From CAZVEV01 sp964625865 (GTDB lineage Bacteria; Planctomycetota; Phycisphaerae; SM23-33): a stretch of 14,961 nt of DNA. The stretch covers positions 1 to 14,961 of the forward strand of contig CAZVEV010000141.1 in the NCBI GenBank assembly GCA_964625865.1, given 5' to 3'. A program made the translations under genes and the position numbers. The notes under the pieces were generated by a model that did no database searches, was not told where the DNA came from, and saw only the letters and a program-made list of their open reading frames with translations. Below are positions 7,701-14,615 of this stretch, one piece after another (position 1 is the stretch's first letter; the number at the start of each line of letters is the position of its first letter).

Positions 7701-8004
7701 CCGTGTTGTCGCGGTAGGGCAAGGTCTTGCCGTCGAACGCCCTTGCCGTCACCTTGCCGTACAGCCCCTTGCTGCTGATGTGCTTCCGCGCCGCTTCCAC
7801 GTTGCCGCCCGACGTATCGAGCCCCTGGACGAGATAGCCCTCCCTCACGCCCAGCGCCGCGGTCATCGTCCCGTCGCCGCACCCCACGTGAACCACCAGC
7901 CCGCCGGTGGCGCCGGTAGCCTTGAGAATCTCCGTCGCGCCGGCCGCCACGGCCATATTCGCCGCCAGCAGGACCACCAGCACCGTCACACCGTATCTGT
8001 TCAT
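4738..8004 (-). CDS. Exported methyltransferase-fold / PQQ-like beta-propeller fusion protein
   Basis: A 1088-residue protein. Residues 1-23 look like a signal peptide (MNRYGVTVLVVLLAANMAVA, then AGA). Residues about 24-135 form a class I SAM-methyltransferase-like fold: motif I VVHVGCGDGT (37-46), an acidic strand-2 end QGLDTSGGNVEAA (60-72), DNTVNLVVV (99-107) and EITRVLAPEG (118-127). After AIDEWTHYHH (143-152) come two propeller sections. The first (about 165-500) has AVDAATGKTIR and ALDRKTGKELW repeats. The second begins at WPMYRRDAERSG (611-622) and contains ALDAETGKVVWKH and RLNARTGKM. A Cys-containing block (RCYPSRATTTYL, VRGSCIYGVMPCNGLLY, about 503-553) separates them. A Pro/Lys/Arg-rich linker (about 943-973) precedes the last blades. 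No CxxCH haem motif is seen. GGGA at 8011-8014 lies 6 bases before the ATG. PQQ binding is not demonstrated; the propeller may simply be a scaffold or sugar-binding surface. Enzymatic function is unknown. The gene is divergent from the GH106 gene. Confidence 0.88.
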   Translation of the reverse strand: MNRYGVTVLVVLLAANMAVAAGATEILKATGATGGLVVHVGCGDGTMTAALGVREGYLVQGLDTSGGNVEAARKHISSKGLYGKVTARAFDGKTLPYRDNTVNLVVVTDPACRVPADEITRVLAPEGAAWICGKKRVKPRPAAIDEWTHYHHNPQGTMVGLDKVVAPLGGIQWMASPKWLRNHDFMTGMHAMVSAGGRVFYVIDEGLRNHIFLPPKWVLIARDAFNGTVLWRRDLKDWHPSNWPLKSGPGQFPRRLVAVGDRVFLTFGQTEPLTAVDAATGKTIRTYANTKATEEVIFEGGILYLLVNPNRKPVDYRATGTSYKQIGAASGGWAWSSTGPPESVMAVKAESGEVLWKHASKVAPLSLTLGGGRVYFANGQGAVALDRKTGKELWTSDKPAIKKVTTGGSVRAVYSDGVLVIATGTKTVGLSAKDGKGLWSGSLLHSSHHCPNDIFVLDGLVWSANTGVPQKTGTHLKAIDLHTGEIKKDFRAKNLPAFPMHPRCYPSRATTTYLMTNGMGTEFYKWGDTKVDIHHYVRGSCIYGVMPCNGLLYKPPDTCACYYQSKLEYFSALSPASALKKKTPESARLQKGPAYEAMLKPRPAIPHPSDWPMYRRDAERSGSSPSAVAGELKQRWSVALGGKASDAGLAKADKLTQPVIAGGKVFVSAVASHTLYALDAETGKVVWKHLAGGKIDSSPTVYANTVLFGCADGWVYCLRADDGALAWRYQVAPSDAQIVAFQNVESVWPVHGSVLIVKDTLYALAGRNMFFDGGMRLVRLNARTGKMISETLLDENDPATGKNLQTLISAKYMPIANADILTSDGERVYMQEQNFTLEGKRIGVGPTQPRGRSEDSARRPHLFCQTGLLDDMWFHRSFWIYGRDCGEGWGAYAGTRRTAPCGRIMAFDDKRIYGFRSDPLGNMLHPRTTYALFAADKIPALVAPTPPPAPKPKDKAKARRGKVKKPRRGRGGGIKQHWKVQTPGMLVSAMVLSKDRLFIAGPPDLADETKMLGYLPGADDAINKQLAAQNAAWQGKRGGLLRAVSLEDGQKLAECTLDSVPVFDGMSAAGGRLFLTTIDGKVVCVGGE

Positions 8005-8069
8005 CGCGAGTCCCTTTCATAGCGTGTGCAGAGCCCGACCGCCGGTCAGGTCCGTCGGGCTCGCTAAAC

Positions 8070-8082
8070 AGTATACTATAGT
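8070..8082. promoter_or_regulatory. AT-rich island with two overlapping palindromes in a divergent spacer
   Basis: AGTATACT (8070-8077) and ACTATAGT (8075-8082) are two overlapping 8-bp palindromes in an otherwise GC-rich 223-bp spacer between two divergent genes. They contain TATACT and TATAGT, readable as -10 boxes on either strand. I find no convincing -35 element at 16-18 bp for any of them, so this could equally be a regulator site. Nothing else stands out in 8005-8227 apart from the two ribosome-binding sites. Confidence 0.35.
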
Positions 8083-8227
8083 CAACCGCACCTATCCCCG
8101 GGGGTTCCTGATGTCTCCGAGCCGCATCTCAAATGGCCCGGACCGTCTTCCTGTTGCCCTCGTCGGCCGGGCCCGTTACAAGAAGAGGGCCGCAGGGAGA
8201 ACACTGGACATGGCATGAGGTGACCTG

Positions 8228-11200
8228 ATGATGCGCAAGGTTTCGATGGCGTTGACGATACTCGCGTGTGTGATATCGGTCCAGGGGGCCCAGGCGGCGG
8301 AAGCCCCCCTGGCCGCCGGCTTTGCCGCTCCGCCGCATTCGGCTAAGCCATGGGTCTACTGGTGGTGGCTGGATAGCAATGCCAGCAAGGTCGGCATCAC
8401 GAGAGATCTCGAGGAGATGAAGCGGCAGGGGATCGGCGGGGCGCTGGTGTTCGACGCGGGGATAGGCAAGACCTCGCCGGTGGGGCCGAAGTTCATGAGC
8501 CCTGCCTGGCGCGAGCTGTTCACCCACGCCGCCCGGGAGGCCGACCGGGTGGGGCTGGAACTGAGCTTCAATATCTGCAGCGGCTGGAACTGCGGCGGGG
8601 CGTGGGTCACGCCCGACCATGCCCTGAAGAAGATCGTCTGGAGCGAGATGCGCATCCAAGGGCCGGCACGCCTCTCCGCGATCCTGCCGAAGCCTCGCGC
8701 CACAGGCGGGTATTACAAAGACGTCGCTGTCCTGGCGGCCAGGCTACCCGCATCGGCCGACGACGGCCGTTCGGCAATGGAAAAGGCGTCGGTCAAGCTG
8801 ACGGCCCGGTCGACCTACCAGCAGTACACCACCGCCCGGGCGCTGGACCGCGATCCCGCGTCTCGGTGGATATCCAACGGCGACAAGCCGGGCATGGGCC
8901 CCACCAAGGCCAAACCCGAGTCCGTCCGGTTCGACTTCCCGAAGGCGTTCGCGGCGGCAGGGCTGTTCATCGTGCCCTACGAACACTGCGGCCCGCGCGA
9001 CTGCCACCTCCAGGTCTCCCGGGACGGCAAGACGTTCGAGACCTTCCGCCGATTCACCGCCGCCCCGAACAAGCCGCAGACCATCGCCTTCGACGAGGTC
9101 CGCGCCAAGGCCTTTCGCCTTGTGATCACGTCGTCTTATCCCTTCCGCGGCAAGGAGAACTGGAACGTGCAGATCGCCGAAATCCAGTTGCTGGCCAAGG
9201 GCGAAAAGCCTCGCAAGCTCAAGCCCGCCGCTGCCGGACCGCCGCTGGACAGGCGCTCGATCATCGACGTGACGGACAAGCTGGATTCTGCCGGCCGCCT
9301 GGTCTGGGACGCCCCAGCCGGCAAATGGCTGATCCTCCGCTTCGGCCAGACGCTGACGGGAAAACGGACCAAGTGTGTCAGCCGGGGCTCCGGGGGCTAC
9401 GAGATCGACATCCTGTCCGCCGAAGCGCTGGACATGCACTATGCCCAGACCGGCGCCAAGGTGGCCGCGGATATCGGCCCGCTGGCGGGCAAGACGCTGA
9501 AGTACCTCCACGACGACAGTTGGGAATCCGGCGAGCCGAACTGGACGCCCCGCATGCGCCGGGAGTTTCAGGCCCGGCGCGGGTACGATCCGCTGACGTA
9601 TCTGCCCGTGCTGGCGGGCAAGGTCGTCGACAGCGCGGAGATCTCGAAGCGTTTCGCTCGCGACTACCGCCGCACGCTGGCCGACATGGTGGCCGACAAC
9701 CACTATGGGCACTTCCGGGACCTGGCGCGCCGCTCGGGCATGGGCATCCATCCGGAATCGGGCGGGCCGTTCTTTGTGTCCATGATGGACGGGCTGATGA
9801 ACCTCGGGCGAAGCGACATTCCCATGGGAGAGTTCTGGATCCGCAGATCGGAACCCAGCGGGCCCATCTGGTACGTCAACCAGTACGGTATCTGCGACAC
9901 GGTCAAGCAGGCCGCCACCGCCGCCCACGTATACGGCAAGAAGCTCTGCCAGGCCGAGGCCTTCACCAACATGGGGCGAAACTGGGAGGAAGACCCCTAC
10001 ATGATGAAGGCCATCGGCGACCAGGCCCTCTGCGCGGGGCTGACCCGCATCATGCTCTGCTTCTACGTCCACCAGCCCTACCTGGACATCAAGCCGGGCT
10101 ACCAGTGGCCCGGGGCCGGGACGCACTTCGACCGCAACGTCACGTGGTGGAACCAGATTCACGCGTTTACCGACTATATTGCTCGTAGCCAGTTCCTCCT
10201 GCAGCAGGGCCTGTTCGTGGCGGACGTCTGCTACTACGTCGGGTCCGACGTGCCGTGTTACGTGCCGGCCAAGACGAGAATGAAGCCGCCCCTGCCTGCC
10301 GGGCACGACTGCGACGCGGTCAACTTCGAGGTCCTCATGACGCGCCTGTCGGTCAAGGACGGGCGGCTGATGCTGCCTGACGGGATGAGTTACCGCCTGC
10401 TCGTGCTGCCCCAACGTGACACGATGACGCCGGAAGCGCTGAGCAAGATCGCCTCGCTCGTCGAGGCAGGTCTGACCGTGGTGGGGCCCCGGCCGGCGGC
10501 ATCGCCCAGCTTGAAGGACTATCCCACGTGCGACCGGCAGGTCAAAGAGTTGGCCGACAAGCTCTGGGGCGACGTCGACGGGCGGAAGGTCAAGCAGCGC
10601 AAAGTCGGCAAGGGGCGCGTGATCTGGGGCAAGACGCTGGGGGAGGTCTTGCTCGCCGACGGGACCACGCCGGACTTCGAGTTCGTCCCCGCGCAGAAGG
10701 GCGCGCATGTCGACTATATCCACCGCTCGACGGGCGACGCCGAGATCTACTTCGTGTCCAACCAACTCAGTCGCGCCGAAAAGGCGCAATGCACGTTCCG
10801 CGTAGCCGGTCGGCAGCCGGAACTGTGGGATCCCGTCACCGGCGAGATGCGAGACGCCGTCGCTTTCAAGCAGACCCGCGACGGCCGGACAACCGTGCCC
10901 CTTGAACTGCCCCCCCGCGGGTCGATCTTCGTCGTGTTCCGCAAGACGATTCCCGCGTCGCGGAACGGCCTGGCTGACACGAACAGCCCGGCCCTGTCGG
11001 CGGTGATGGAGATCACCGGACCGTGGACCGTGGCGTTCGATCCGAAGTGGGGCGGGCCCGCGAAGGTGGTCTTCGACAAACTCGTTGACTGGACCACGCG
11101 GGCGGAAGAGGGCATCAGGTACTACTCAGGCACGGCCACGTATCACAAGACATTCAACCTGCCCAAGGCGCTGCGGCAAGGGCGCAAGCGGCTGTATCTG

Positions 11201-11491
11201 GACCTGGGCAGGCTCAAGAACGTGGCTTGCGTGTGTTTGAACGGCAAGGATCTGGGCGTGGTCTGGACGGCGCCGTGGCGCGTGGAGATCACCGCTGCGG
11301 TCAAGGCGGGCGGCAACAGGCTGGAGATCGACGTGGTGAACCTCTGGCCGAACCGTCTGATCGGCGATGCGAAACTTCCCGCGGCCAAGCGCCTGACGAA
11401 GACTAACGTCACGAAGTTCTCCAAGGGCAAGCATGCTCCGCTCGAATCCGGCCTGCTGGGTCCGGTAACGCTGCGTATGGCGGACAGATAG
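8228..11491 (+). CDS. Exported GH106 alpha-L-rhamnosidase-like glycoside hydrolase
   Basis: A 1087-residue secreted enzyme expected to release terminal alpha-L-rhamnose from polysaccharides or glycosides. A signal peptide with likely cleavage after AQA (21-23) is followed by the GH106 hallmark PWVYWWWLDSNASKVGITRD and LEEMKRQGIGGALVFD (41-76). Residues about 185-323 look like a discoidin/F5-8 type C insert (ALDRDPASRWISN, then IAEIQLLAKG). The catalytic barrel continues with LHDDSWESGEPNWTPRMRREF (427-447), HPESGGPFF (508-516), QAEAFTNMG (575-583) and HQPYLDIKPGYQWPG (615-629); Glu510 and Glu577 are candidate catalytic acids. A Rossmann-like section follows (about 695-785), then a C-terminal GH2-type jelly roll (RLYLDLGRLKNVACVCLNGK). 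GAGGTGA (8217-8223) lies 4 bases before the first ATG and 7 before the second (8231), so either Met may be used. Rhamnosidase specificity is inferred from family. It is divergent from the exported propeller gene and ends at an inverted repeat. Confidence 0.88.
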   Translation: MMRKVSMALTILACVISVQGAQAAEAPLAAGFAAPPHSAKPWVYWWWLDSNASKVGITRDLEEMKRQGIGGALVFDAGIGKTSPVGPKFMSPAWRELFTHAAREADRVGLELSFNICSGWNCGGAWVTPDHALKKIVWSEMRIQGPARLSAILPKPRATGGYYKDVAVLAARLPASADDGRSAMEKASVKLTARSTYQQYTTARALDRDPASRWISNGDKPGMGPTKAKPESVRFDFPKAFAAAGLFIVPYEHCGPRDCHLQVSRDGKTFETFRRFTAAPNKPQTIAFDEVRAKAFRLVITSSYPFRGKENWNVQIAEIQLLAKGEKPRKLKPAAAGPPLDRRSIIDVTDKLDSAGRLVWDAPAGKWLILRFGQTLTGKRTKCVSRGSGGYEIDILSAEALDMHYAQTGAKVAADIGPLAGKTLKYLHDDSWESGEPNWTPRMRREFQARRGYDPLTYLPVLAGKVVDSAEISKRFARDYRRTLADMVADNHYGHFRDLARRSGMGIHPESGGPFFVSMMDGLMNLGRSDIPMGEFWIRRSEPSGPIWYVNQYGICDTVKQAATAAHVYGKKLCQAEAFTNMGRNWEEDPYMMKAIGDQALCAGLTRIMLCFYVHQPYLDIKPGYQWPGAGTHFDRNVTWWNQIHAFTDYIARSQFLLQQGLFVADVCYYVGSDVPCYVPAKTRMKPPLPAGHDCDAVNFEVLMTRLSVKDGRLMLPDGMSYRLLVLPQRDTMTPEALSKIASLVEAGLTVVGPRPAASPSLKDYPTCDRQVKELADKLWGDVDGRKVKQRKVGKGRVIWGKTLGEVLLADGTTPDFEFVPAQKGAHVDYIHRSTGDAEIYFVSNQLSRAEKAQCTFRVAGRQPELWDPVTGEMRDAVAFKQTRDGRTTVPLELPPRGSIFVVFRKTIPASRNGLADTNSPALSAVMEITGPWTVAFDPKWGGPAKVVFDKLVDWTTRAEEGIRYYSGTATYHKTFNLPKALRQGRKRLYLDLGRLKNVACVCLNGKDLGVVWTAPWRVEITAAVKAGGNRLEIDVVNLWPNRLIGDAKLPAAKRLTKTNVTKFSKGKHAPLESGLLGPVTLRMADR

Positions 11492-11598
11492 GGGCGCGAG
11501 AAAAAGGGGTCAGGAACCTTTTCTGCTTGCACTGCCACTTCCTGTCCAACACGCGACTAGGAGAAGAAAAGGTTCCTGACCCCTTTTTCTCTCCGCCC
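11492..11598. repeat. Long inverted repeat filling a convergent spacer
   Basis: Two perfect 27-bp arms (11498-11524 and 11565-11591) are separated by a 40-base loop. Both contain GGGGTCAGGAACCTTTT or its complement. Outside them, GGGCG (11492-11496) pairs with CGCCC (11594-11598). The element runs from the base after the GH106 stop to the base before the GH57 stop. Each arm can also fold alone (AAAAGG, 9-base loop, CCTTTT). It resembles a REP/MITE-like element; A-tracts before and T-tracts after make a two-way terminator plausible. No transposase lies nearby. Confidence 0.8.
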
Positions 11599-12786
11599 TT
11601 ACGAGCGAGCGGCCGTTGCCACGCGGGCGCGGACGTTGTCCAGGATGTTCATGAAGTTGATGTACGCGTCGTAGGGCGACTCGTAGGGATTGAAGTACTT
11701 GTGAACGTCGCCGTCGGCGAACCACTTGGTGCACATGTAGTAGAAGTGGTCGGAGGTCTGCAGCTTGCGCCAGTCCGCGATCAACGGCTCGTTGCCGCTG
11801 TCGAGGACGGCCTCGGCCAGTGCGTACACGTCGTGAAGGGCGTTGGCCTGCATGCTGTTGCCCAGCCAGGCCGAGATGTCGCGTTCGGTGTCGGCCCAGG
11901 AGATCATGTGGGGCACGTCCACCTCGCCGACCGGCGCGTAGCGGTCGATGGCCTGCGAGACGGTCAGGAAGTCGTTCTTTCCGCCTTCCATGACGCGATC
12001 GGGCAGGACGCGCAGGAAGTCGAAGATGCCCGTGTCGGCCCACTGGTGCTCGCCGAACGTCTCGTAGTCCATGAACAGGTTGCAGACGTAGCCGTTCCCG
12101 TTGACCTGGTCGACCCAGCCAGCGAACTTCTCTGCCGTCAGGGGCCATTCCTTCCAGTCGCGATTGCTGAAGCGGAAGGCGATGTCGTCGCTGAGGCGGT
12201 AGTTCTTCATCAGCATTCCCAACTGGCCGCAGTTGGGCGGGTTGTAGATGAAGTTCGGGCTGCGGTATCCCAGCACGTGGTCGGCGCCCTCGGTGAGGAT
12301 CGCGTTGAAGCCCATGTCATCGGCGACCTTGGCCACGTCGTTGTTATAGGTCAGTTCGGTGTTGCGGAAGACGCACGGCCTGGCGCCGAAGAGTTCCTCG
12401 ATCAGGCGGCAGTGCATCTGCGTCTGGGCGATGAACTCGTTCCGATTGTATAGAAACGCCAGGCTGTGATAGTAGGTTTCGGCGATGAACTCCACGCAGC
12501 CGGTGCGGGCCAGGTCTAGAAAGCTGTCCAGGGCTTCCGGACACCACCGCCGAAACTGGTCGATCACCGTGCCGGTCAGCGAATAGCTCACGCGGAACCG
12601 TCCTTCGTGGCGGTCGATCAATTCCCGGATGGCCGCGTTGGACGGCAGGTACGACTTGGTGACGACCTTACGGCAGATCTGCTCGTTGCGCAGGTCGTCA
12701 AAATAGCCCGTGTCGTTGTCGAAGACACTGTAGCGGCGCAGCCGGTTCGGCTGGTGCACCTGAAAATAGAATACCACCGAGGCCAT
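11599..12786 (-). CDS. GH57 alpha-amylase-like glycoside hydrolase
   Basis: A 395-residue cytoplasmic enzyme (no signal peptide) expected to cleave or rearrange alpha-1,4-glucan. GH57 motifs in order: HQP at 11-13 (FYFQVHQPNRL), GTVIDQF region at about 72-78, the nucleophile Glu144 in VFRNTELTYNND, the acid/base Asp240 in NLFMDYETFGEHQW, and the C-terminal SWADTERDISAWLGN (296-310). The FRNTEL pattern and the ~400-residue length fit the short archaeal/bacterial alpha-amylase subgroup better than branching enzymes or 4-alpha-glucanotransferases, which are longer. The ATG at 12786 starts right at the catalytic domain; no clear ribosome-binding site precedes it. It lies 110 bases downstream of the glycosyltransferase gene on the same strand, a pairing common for bacterial glycogen metabolism. 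The exact activity (amylase or transglycosylase) cannot be told from sequence alone. Confidence 0.9.
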   Translation of the reverse strand: MASVVFYFQVHQPNRLRRYSVFDNDTGYFDDLRNEQICRKVVTKSYLPSNAAIRELIDRHEGRFRVSYSLTGTVIDQFRRWCPEALDSFLDLARTGCVEFIAETYYHSLAFLYNRNEFIAQTQMHCRLIEELFGARPCVFRNTELTYNNDVAKVADDMGFNAILTEGADHVLGYRSPNFIYNPPNCGQLGMLMKNYRLSDDIAFRFSNRDWKEWPLTAEKFAGWVDQVNGNGYVCNLFMDYETFGEHQWADTGIFDFLRVLPDRVMEGGKNDFLTVSQAIDRYAPVGEVDVPHMISWADTERDISAWLGNSMQANALHDVYALAEAVLDSGNEPLIADWRKLQTSDHFYYMCTKWFADGDVHKYFNPYESPYDAYINFMNILDNVRARVATAARS

Positions 12787-12872
12787 GACTGTCTAAGAAA
12801 GCAGAATCTCGCGTCCGTTCAAGAGGATTTTCGGCCAAGGGACCGATTTTCATGAACTAAAGTATCGGAAAT

Positions 12873-12896
12873 CCCGGGAGAACGGCCGGCCCCGGG
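12873..12896 (-). terminator. GC-rich hairpin after the glycosyltransferase gene
   Basis: CCCGGG (12891-12896) and CCCGGG (12873-12878) form a 6-bp stem around a 12-base loop, directly after the TAG at 12897-12899 on the minus strand, followed by ATTTCC. It may weaken read-through from the glycosyltransferase into the GH57 gene or protect the 3' end. The remaining spacer 12787-12872 is AT-richer than its surroundings and could hold a promoter for the GH57 gene, but no box is convincing. Confidence 0.35.
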
Positions 12897-14285
12897 CTAC
12901 CCCGCGCGGGTCAGCGCGCCGTAGATCTCCGCCAGTCTTCGCGCGCTGTCGCGCCAGGACAGCTTCCGCAGCTCGATCGCGCCGTGCTGGGTCAGCGTGC
13001 GCTGCAACGGCGGGTGGCGGAGGATGGCCAGGATCTTGTTGGCCATCTCGTCCACATCCCAGAAATCCACCTTCAACACGTGTGTGAGAACCTCGGAGAC
13101 CCCGGACTGCTTGGAGATAATCACCGGCACGTTGTGCGACAGCGCCTCCAGCGGAGCGATTCCGAACGGTTCGGAGACGCTCGGCATGACGTAGAGGTCG
13201 GCCATCTCGAAGACCTTCGCTACGTCATCGCCGCGGAGGAACCCGGTGAGCGTCACGTAGCGTCCGAGCTTCAGGTCGGCGACCTGACGGACGCACTGGG
13301 CGATCATGTCCCCGCTGCCGGCCATCACGAACCGGACGTTCTTGAACCGCTCGATGACCTTCTTGGCTGCGTGCAGAAAGTACTCCGGGCCCTTCTGCAT
13401 GGTTACCCGTCCCAGGAACAGGACAATCTTCTCATTGCGCCGGATGGGCTCCAGGCCCCACTGGCCCTGGTCGCCGGGCAACTCCACGGCGTTGTATACC
13501 ACATCCACTTGCTCGGGCGGCACGCCGTAGCGGCGGGTCACGATGTTGCGGGTGAGGAAGCTGACGCAGACCACGCGGTCTGCCCCGTGCATGCCCGTGC
13601 GTTCAATCTCGTAGACCTGCTGGTTGACGTGCTCTCCGGATCGATCGAACTCGGTGCTGTGAACGTGCACGAGAAGGGGCTTTCGCGTGGCGGCCGACAC
13701 CGCCAGACCCGCCGGGTAGGTCATCCAGTCGTGGGCGTGGATCACGTCGAAACGCTCCCGCCGGGCAATCTGCACCGCCAGGGAAGCGTAGCGGTGGATC
13801 TGACTCATCAGGTCCCCGCTGTAGTGGGCGCCCAGGCCCTGCTGGACGACTGGCTCGTCGGCCCCCGCGCCGGCAGCGGGCTGGACCTGCTCGCCCAGTC
13901 CGGGCGCCACGCCCGCCAGACCGGCCAGGGTCTGCCGAATCTCCCTCGCCTGCTCAGGCGGCAGCGATGCGAGCACCGCCTGGAACTCTTCCGGGCTGGC
14001 GTATGCCCGAAGCACCGCCGGCACGCGAAACATCTCAACGTGCCGCAGGCCTTGCCCGGCGGGTTCGGCTTGGGAAGGCTCCCCCGCAGACACCTCCAGA
14101 GTGGGTGCGTCCCGAGGGCCCTTGATCGTCACGTGAGACGAAGTATCCAGCGGCACGGCCGCCGGCAGGACAAAGCATACCTGCACCCCGATCTCGTCCA
14201 GCCCCTTGGTCATCCCATAGCACGCGGTCCCCAGCCCGCCACTGATGTGCGGGGGGAACTCCCAGCCCAACATGAAGACTCTCAT
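12897..14285 (-). CDS. GT4-family glycosyltransferase, glycogen-synthase-like
   Basis: A 462-residue GT-B retaining glycosyltransferase, probably making or extending alpha-glucan from a nucleotide sugar in the cytoplasm. The N-terminal domain starts MRVFMLGWEFPPHISGGLGTA, with the GGLG loop (16-19) typical of glycogen/starch synthase-like enzymes, and has VIHAHDWMTYPAG (181-193). The C-terminal domain has VLFLGRVTMQKGPEYF (288-303) with the phosphate-contacting Arg293 and Lys298, and SEPFGIAPLEA (371-381), the E-x7-E motif with Glu372 and Glu380. Between about 66 and 155 lies a Pro/Gly/Glu-rich stretch that looks like an insertion. GAGGG (14292-14296) is 6 bases before the ATG. It precedes a GH57 gene in the same direction, which fits a storage-glucan pair. 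A GT4 enzyme for another glucoside cannot be ruled out; donor (ADP- or UDP-glucose) is unknown. Confidence 0.88.
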   Translation of the reverse strand: MRVFMLGWEFPPHISGGLGTACYGMTKGLDEIGVQVCFVLPAAVPLDTSSHVTIKGPRDAPTLEVSAGEPSQAEPAGQGLRHVEMFRVPAVLRAYASPEEFQAVLASLPPEQAREIRQTLAGLAGVAPGLGEQVQPAAGAGADEPVVQQGLGAHYSGDLMSQIHRYASLAVQIARRERFDVIHAHDWMTYPAGLAVSAATRKPLLVHVHSTEFDRSGEHVNQQVYEIERTGMHGADRVVCVSFLTRNIVTRRYGVPPEQVDVVYNAVELPGDQGQWGLEPIRRNEKIVLFLGRVTMQKGPEYFLHAAKKVIERFKNVRFVMAGSGDMIAQCVRQVADLKLGRYVTLTGFLRGDDVAKVFEMADLYVMPSVSEPFGIAPLEALSHNVPVIISKQSGVSEVLTHVLKVDFWDVDEMANKILAILRHPPLQRTLTQHGAIELRKLSWRDSARRLAEIYGALTRAG

Positions 14286-14332
14286 TGCCGACCCTCTTGC
14301 GTTGAGCCAAAAAAAACGACTTGTGCGACAGC

Positions 14333-14338
14333 ATTATA
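14333..14338 (-). promoter_or_regulatory. Consensus -10 box for the glycosyltransferase gene
   Basis: On the minus strand the site reads CCTATAATGC, a perfect TATAAT in GC-rich DNA. It lies 47 bases before the ATG at 14285, giving a leader of roughly 40 bases that contains a T8 tract (about 14309-14316) ahead of the GAGGG ribosome-binding site. No good -35 box is visible (TTTCGC at 16 bp is the best). The box would drive the glycosyltransferase and perhaps the GH57 gene. Confidence 0.5.
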
Positions 14339-14411
14339 GGCTGCGAGGCGGGAGGCGAAAGGCATTTTCCCTGGAATTACCCGCCGATTTCGGCGATTCC
14401 CTGAGATGGTG

Positions 14412-14443
14412 CGCCCCCCCTGCCATTCTTCTTCGGGGGGGCG
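14412..14443. repeat. C7/G7 hairpin in the spacer
   Basis: CGCCCCCCC (14412-14420) and GGGGGGGCG (14435-14443) form a perfect 9-bp stem with a 14-base pyrimidine-rich loop. It lies between the glycosyltransferase promoter and the end of the sialidase-like gene, so it could mark the end of transcripts coming from the latter. No T-run follows on the minus strand. The rest of 14339-14594 shows no gene that I can support. Confidence 0.4.
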
Positions 14444-14594
14444 TCCAATGGACGGCAAGATCAATCGCAGGGAGCCAGGATCGCTGCAAGCCGGCCAGCC
14501 CGGTGCTCGAACGTGGGACGACAGACGCTGACGGATCGCATCGAACGGCCTCCGACTGCGCTCGGGGTTGCCCGGAAAGGAATCGTCCCTCAGA

Positions 14595-14606
14595 CCCCTT
14601 CGGGGG
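14595..14606 (-). terminator. Small tetraloop hairpin after the sialidase-like gene
   Basis: CCCC, TTCG, GGGG (14595-14606) is a compact 4-bp stem, 10 bases past the stop codon of the minus-strand gene. On that strand the loop reads CGAA. There is no T-run, so this is a weak terminator call at best. Confidence 0.25.
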
Positions 14607-14615
14607 CGCCGGTCG

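Noticed and set aside
6313..8022. A long open frame on the plus strand opposite the propeller gene (569 codons)
   Set aside because: It is a by-product of high GC in the third codon position. Its product is rich in Arg, Ala, His and Gln without any domain, while the minus strand encodes clear motifs.
8744..10789. A 681-codon open frame antisense to the GH106 gene
   Set aside because: Low-complexity Arg/Val/His-rich product with no motif; the plus-strand frame carries recognisable GH106 motifs throughout.
12984..14339. A 451-codon open frame antisense to the glycosyltransferase gene
   Set aside because: No domain; the minus strand has intact GT-B motifs, a ribosome-binding site and a -10 box.
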